From Gammaproteobacteria bacterium (lineage in GTDB: Bacteria; Pseudomonadota; Gammaproteobacteria; Pseudomonadales; Azotimanducaceae), in NCBI GenBank assembly GCA_018667205.1, contig JABIVN010000404.1, positions 1 through 6,516 of the forward strand: a stretch of 6,516 nt of DNA, read 5' to 3'. Position numbers and translations under genes: made by a program. The notes beneath the pieces were generated by a model. The model made no database searches. It had not been told where the DNA came from and saw nothing but the letters and a program-made list of their open reading frames with translations. Below, piece after piece: positions 5,529-6,516 of the stretch. The stretch's first letter is position 1, and each line of letters opens with the position of its first letter.

Positions 5529-5857
5529 ATACAACAAGCAACTAATCAAGGGCGCCCCAGGGCGCCCTTTTTTTATCCAGAAATTTTTAAATTAAAGATC
5601 ACCTCATATCAAAGGTTCTCTTTTCTCAAAGTATTTTAAAGCCACTAAAGCTGCCGCCCCTTTCGGCGCTATTGCTGCATCATTTGGCTCTTATTCAGTA
5701 CCGTACGATATCCTGCTGATTTCTATGCAACACCTTGTGTCAACGGTCACAATCAACATGCATCTTCGATAGACCTTCAGTATACTCTTGCCAAATGGGG
5801 ACGATTACCGTCCTGCGAATCGACTATAGAATAATAGATAAATAAGGTAGTACCGTT
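5529..5857. other. Intergenic region after the receptor
   Basis: Apart from the terminator at 5548-5574, these 329 bases hold no gene I can support. One plus-strand and one minus-strand frame read smoothly for 25-60 codons but lack start codons and ribosome binding sites. Near the zinc-ribbon gene there are -10-like hexamers (TATACT 5781-5786, TAGAAT 5827-5832) without convincing -35 partners, and small inverted repeats GGACG/CGTCC (5799-5803, 5809-5813), CGATT/AATCG (5802-5806, 5818-5822) and TTGTG/CACAA around 5735-5752. Confidence 0.6.
5548..5574 (+). terminator. Intrinsic terminator of the TonB-dependent receptor gene
   Basis: A 9-bp stem is formed by AAGGGCGCC (5548-5556) and GGCGCCCTT (5561-5569) around the tetraloop CCAG, with a run of seven T from 5568 to 5574. 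It lies 19 bases past the receptor stop codon. The GC-rich stem and long T-run make this a strong factor-independent terminator for plus-strand transcription. Confidence 0.95.
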
Positions 5858-6232
5858 ATGGAATGTCCGAAGTGCCAAGCAAACATGGAAGAAGTCACGT
5901 ACGGTCGTAATATGACCATTGATCGTTGCACCAATTGCAAAGGGATTTGGTTTGACGTTGGCGAAGCTGAGGTATTAAAGGGCAAGTGGATGTCTGAGTT
6001 CGTGGACAGTGGCGACCCTGAAGTGGGAAAGGAATTCAACAAAATCGTGGACGTTGACTGTCCTCGATGTGGCAAGAAAATGGACAAGATTGCCGATCCC
6101 AAGCAATCCCACATCTGGTACGAAGCCTGCGAAGAGCACGGTATGTATTTCGACGCGGGGGAATTCACTGACTATAAATACGAGACACTTTTAGATAAGT
6201 TTCGAGGCCTCATTACAGGCAAACGAAACTAG
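5858..6232 (+). CDS. Tandem zinc-ribbon protein (zf-TFIIB family)
   Basis: The 124-residue protein contains two consecutive zinc ribbons of the bacterial zf-TFIIB type. The first has C3-P-K-C6, then C24-T-N-C27-K-GIWFD (28-33) and GEAEVL (36-40 region). The second has C68-P-R-C71, then C91-E-E-H94-GMYFD (95-99) and GEF (101-103). The two halves align along their length, which points to internal duplication; the second replaces the last cysteine by histidine and is one residue shorter before the G-hydrophobic-aromatic-F-D motif. A basic tail (KFRGLITGKRN) ends it. The family is widespread and poorly understood; protein or nucleic-acid binding are the usual suggestions. There is no signal peptide or membrane segment, so it should be cytoplasmic. 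AAGGT at 5844-5848 gives a suitable ribosome binding site. The MBL-fold gene starts 8 bases after the stop, so the two are very probably co-transcribed. Confidence 0.9.
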   Translation: MECPKCQANMEEVTYGRNMTIDRCTNCKGIWFDVGEAEVLKGKWMSEFVDSGDPEVGKEFNKIVDVDCPRCGKKMDKIADPKQSHIWYEACEEHGMYFDAGEFTDYKYETLLDKFRGLITGKRN

Positions 6233-6233
6233 C

Positions 6234-6239
6234 AGGAGG
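6234..6239 (+). promoter_or_regulatory. Very strong but tightly spaced ribosome binding site of the MBL gene
   Basis: AGGAGG is a perfect Shine-Dalgarno core, yet only one base (C) separates it from the ATG at 6241; 5-9 is usual. No other in-frame start lies nearby, and family members begin exactly here, so the start is retained. The zinc-ribbon stop codon lies immediately before the site, which suggests translational coupling. Confidence 0.6.
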
Positions 6240-6240
6240 C

Positions 6241-6516
6241 ATGTTAGTCACCTTCTATGGGGTCCGCGGGTCCATCGCGTCGCCAGGCCCCAGCACCATA
6301 AAATATGGTGGCAACACCTCCTGTGTTCATGTGCGGCTGAATAGCGGCAACAACGTCATCTTTGATGCAGGCACTGGTATTTGTGAACTCGGCGTCAGGA
6401 TGGTGGAACACGATGAACCCCTCCTGCTGCTTCTTAGTCACGGTCATTGGGATCATATTCAGGGATATCCGTTCTTTGCGCCGATCTATCAGCAAGATCG
6501 CGAGATCAGGGTTTGC
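6241..6516 (+). CDS. MBL-fold metallo-hydrolase, N-terminal part (3' truncated by window)
   Basis: An open frame begins at the ATG at 6241 and runs to the window end (92 codons, no stop). The start LVTFYGVRGSIASPGP, followed by KYGGNTSCVHVR and then FDAGTG (41-46), is the standard opening of a group of metallo-beta-lactamase-fold hydrolases related to RNase Z and cyclic-nucleotide phosphodiesterases. S-H67-G-H69-W-D71-H72 is the H-x-H-x-D-H metal site that binds two zinc ions, with IQGYPFF just after it as in this family. Known members hydrolyse phosphodiester or similar bonds; the substrate here is unknown, and later metal ligands are outside the window. It follows the zinc-ribbon gene by 8 bases on the same strand, so they form a probable operon. 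A long antisense frame over 6244-6495 is only its shadow. Confidence 0.92.
   Translation, partial: MLVTFYGVRGSIASPGPSTIKYGGNTSCVHVRLNSGNNVIFDAGTGICELGVRMVEHDEPLLLLLSHGHWDHIQGYPFFAPIYQQDREIRVC

Noticed and set aside
5596..5771. Frames on both strands after the receptor that look protein-like
   Set aside because: Neither has a start codon with a ribosome binding site; the minus-strand version is interrupted by a TAA. They may be gene remnants, but nothing identifies them.
6244..6495. Minus-strand frame antisense to the MBL gene
   Set aside because: The plus strand encodes an unmistakable MBL-fold protein with an HGHWDH metal site; the antisense frame is its shadow.

Overview
The window looks like chromosomal DNA from a Gram-negative bacterium, most likely a marine-type gammaproteobacterium. 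The evidence is a TonB-dependent outer-membrane receptor with a plain EEVVVTA TonB box, a SurA/PpiC-like periplasmic foldase, moderate GC content and Shine-Dalgarno-led genes. The lineage is an inference from protein style; there is no rRNA or other marker gene here.

Layout. 1-369 (+) is the C-terminal end of a glutathione S-transferase cut by the window edge. 370-1206 is a long, gene-poor, repeat-rich stretch. It holds nested inverted repeats (about 580-682), a 14-bp tandem array (796-865), one doubtful 42-residue minus-strand ORF with a strong ribosome binding site (925-1053), and a degenerate 13-14-bp array containing a 10-bp inverted repeat (1091-1170). 1207-1659 (-) is a SnoaL/NTF2-like protein, transcribed divergently from a periplasmic parvulin-type prolyl isomerase at 1815-2777 (+). 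2778-3176 is a leader region with an 8-bp tandem array (2995-3034), a possible -10 box and a long-range inverted repeat. 3177-5528 (+) is a complete 783-residue TonB-dependent receptor closed by a textbook intrinsic terminator (5548-5574). 5529-5857 is otherwise non-coding. 5858-6232 (+) is a small protein with two zinc ribbons of the zf-TFIIB type, followed after 8 bases by the start of an MBL-fold metallo-hydrolase (6241 to the window end).

How the genes may work together. The prolyl isomerase and the receptor are on one strand; a periplasmic foldase next to a large beta-barrel client makes sense, but the gap and the receptor's probable own promoter argue against a tight operon. The zinc-ribbon and MBL genes look like a translationally coupled pair. 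The GST fragment and the SnoaL-like protein are common accessory or detoxification enzymes with no pathway visible here. No mobile element, CRISPR array, tRNA or rRNA was recognised. I see no clear-cut novel system. The most unusual material is the repeat-dense region 370-1206 and the zinc-ribbon/MBL pair.
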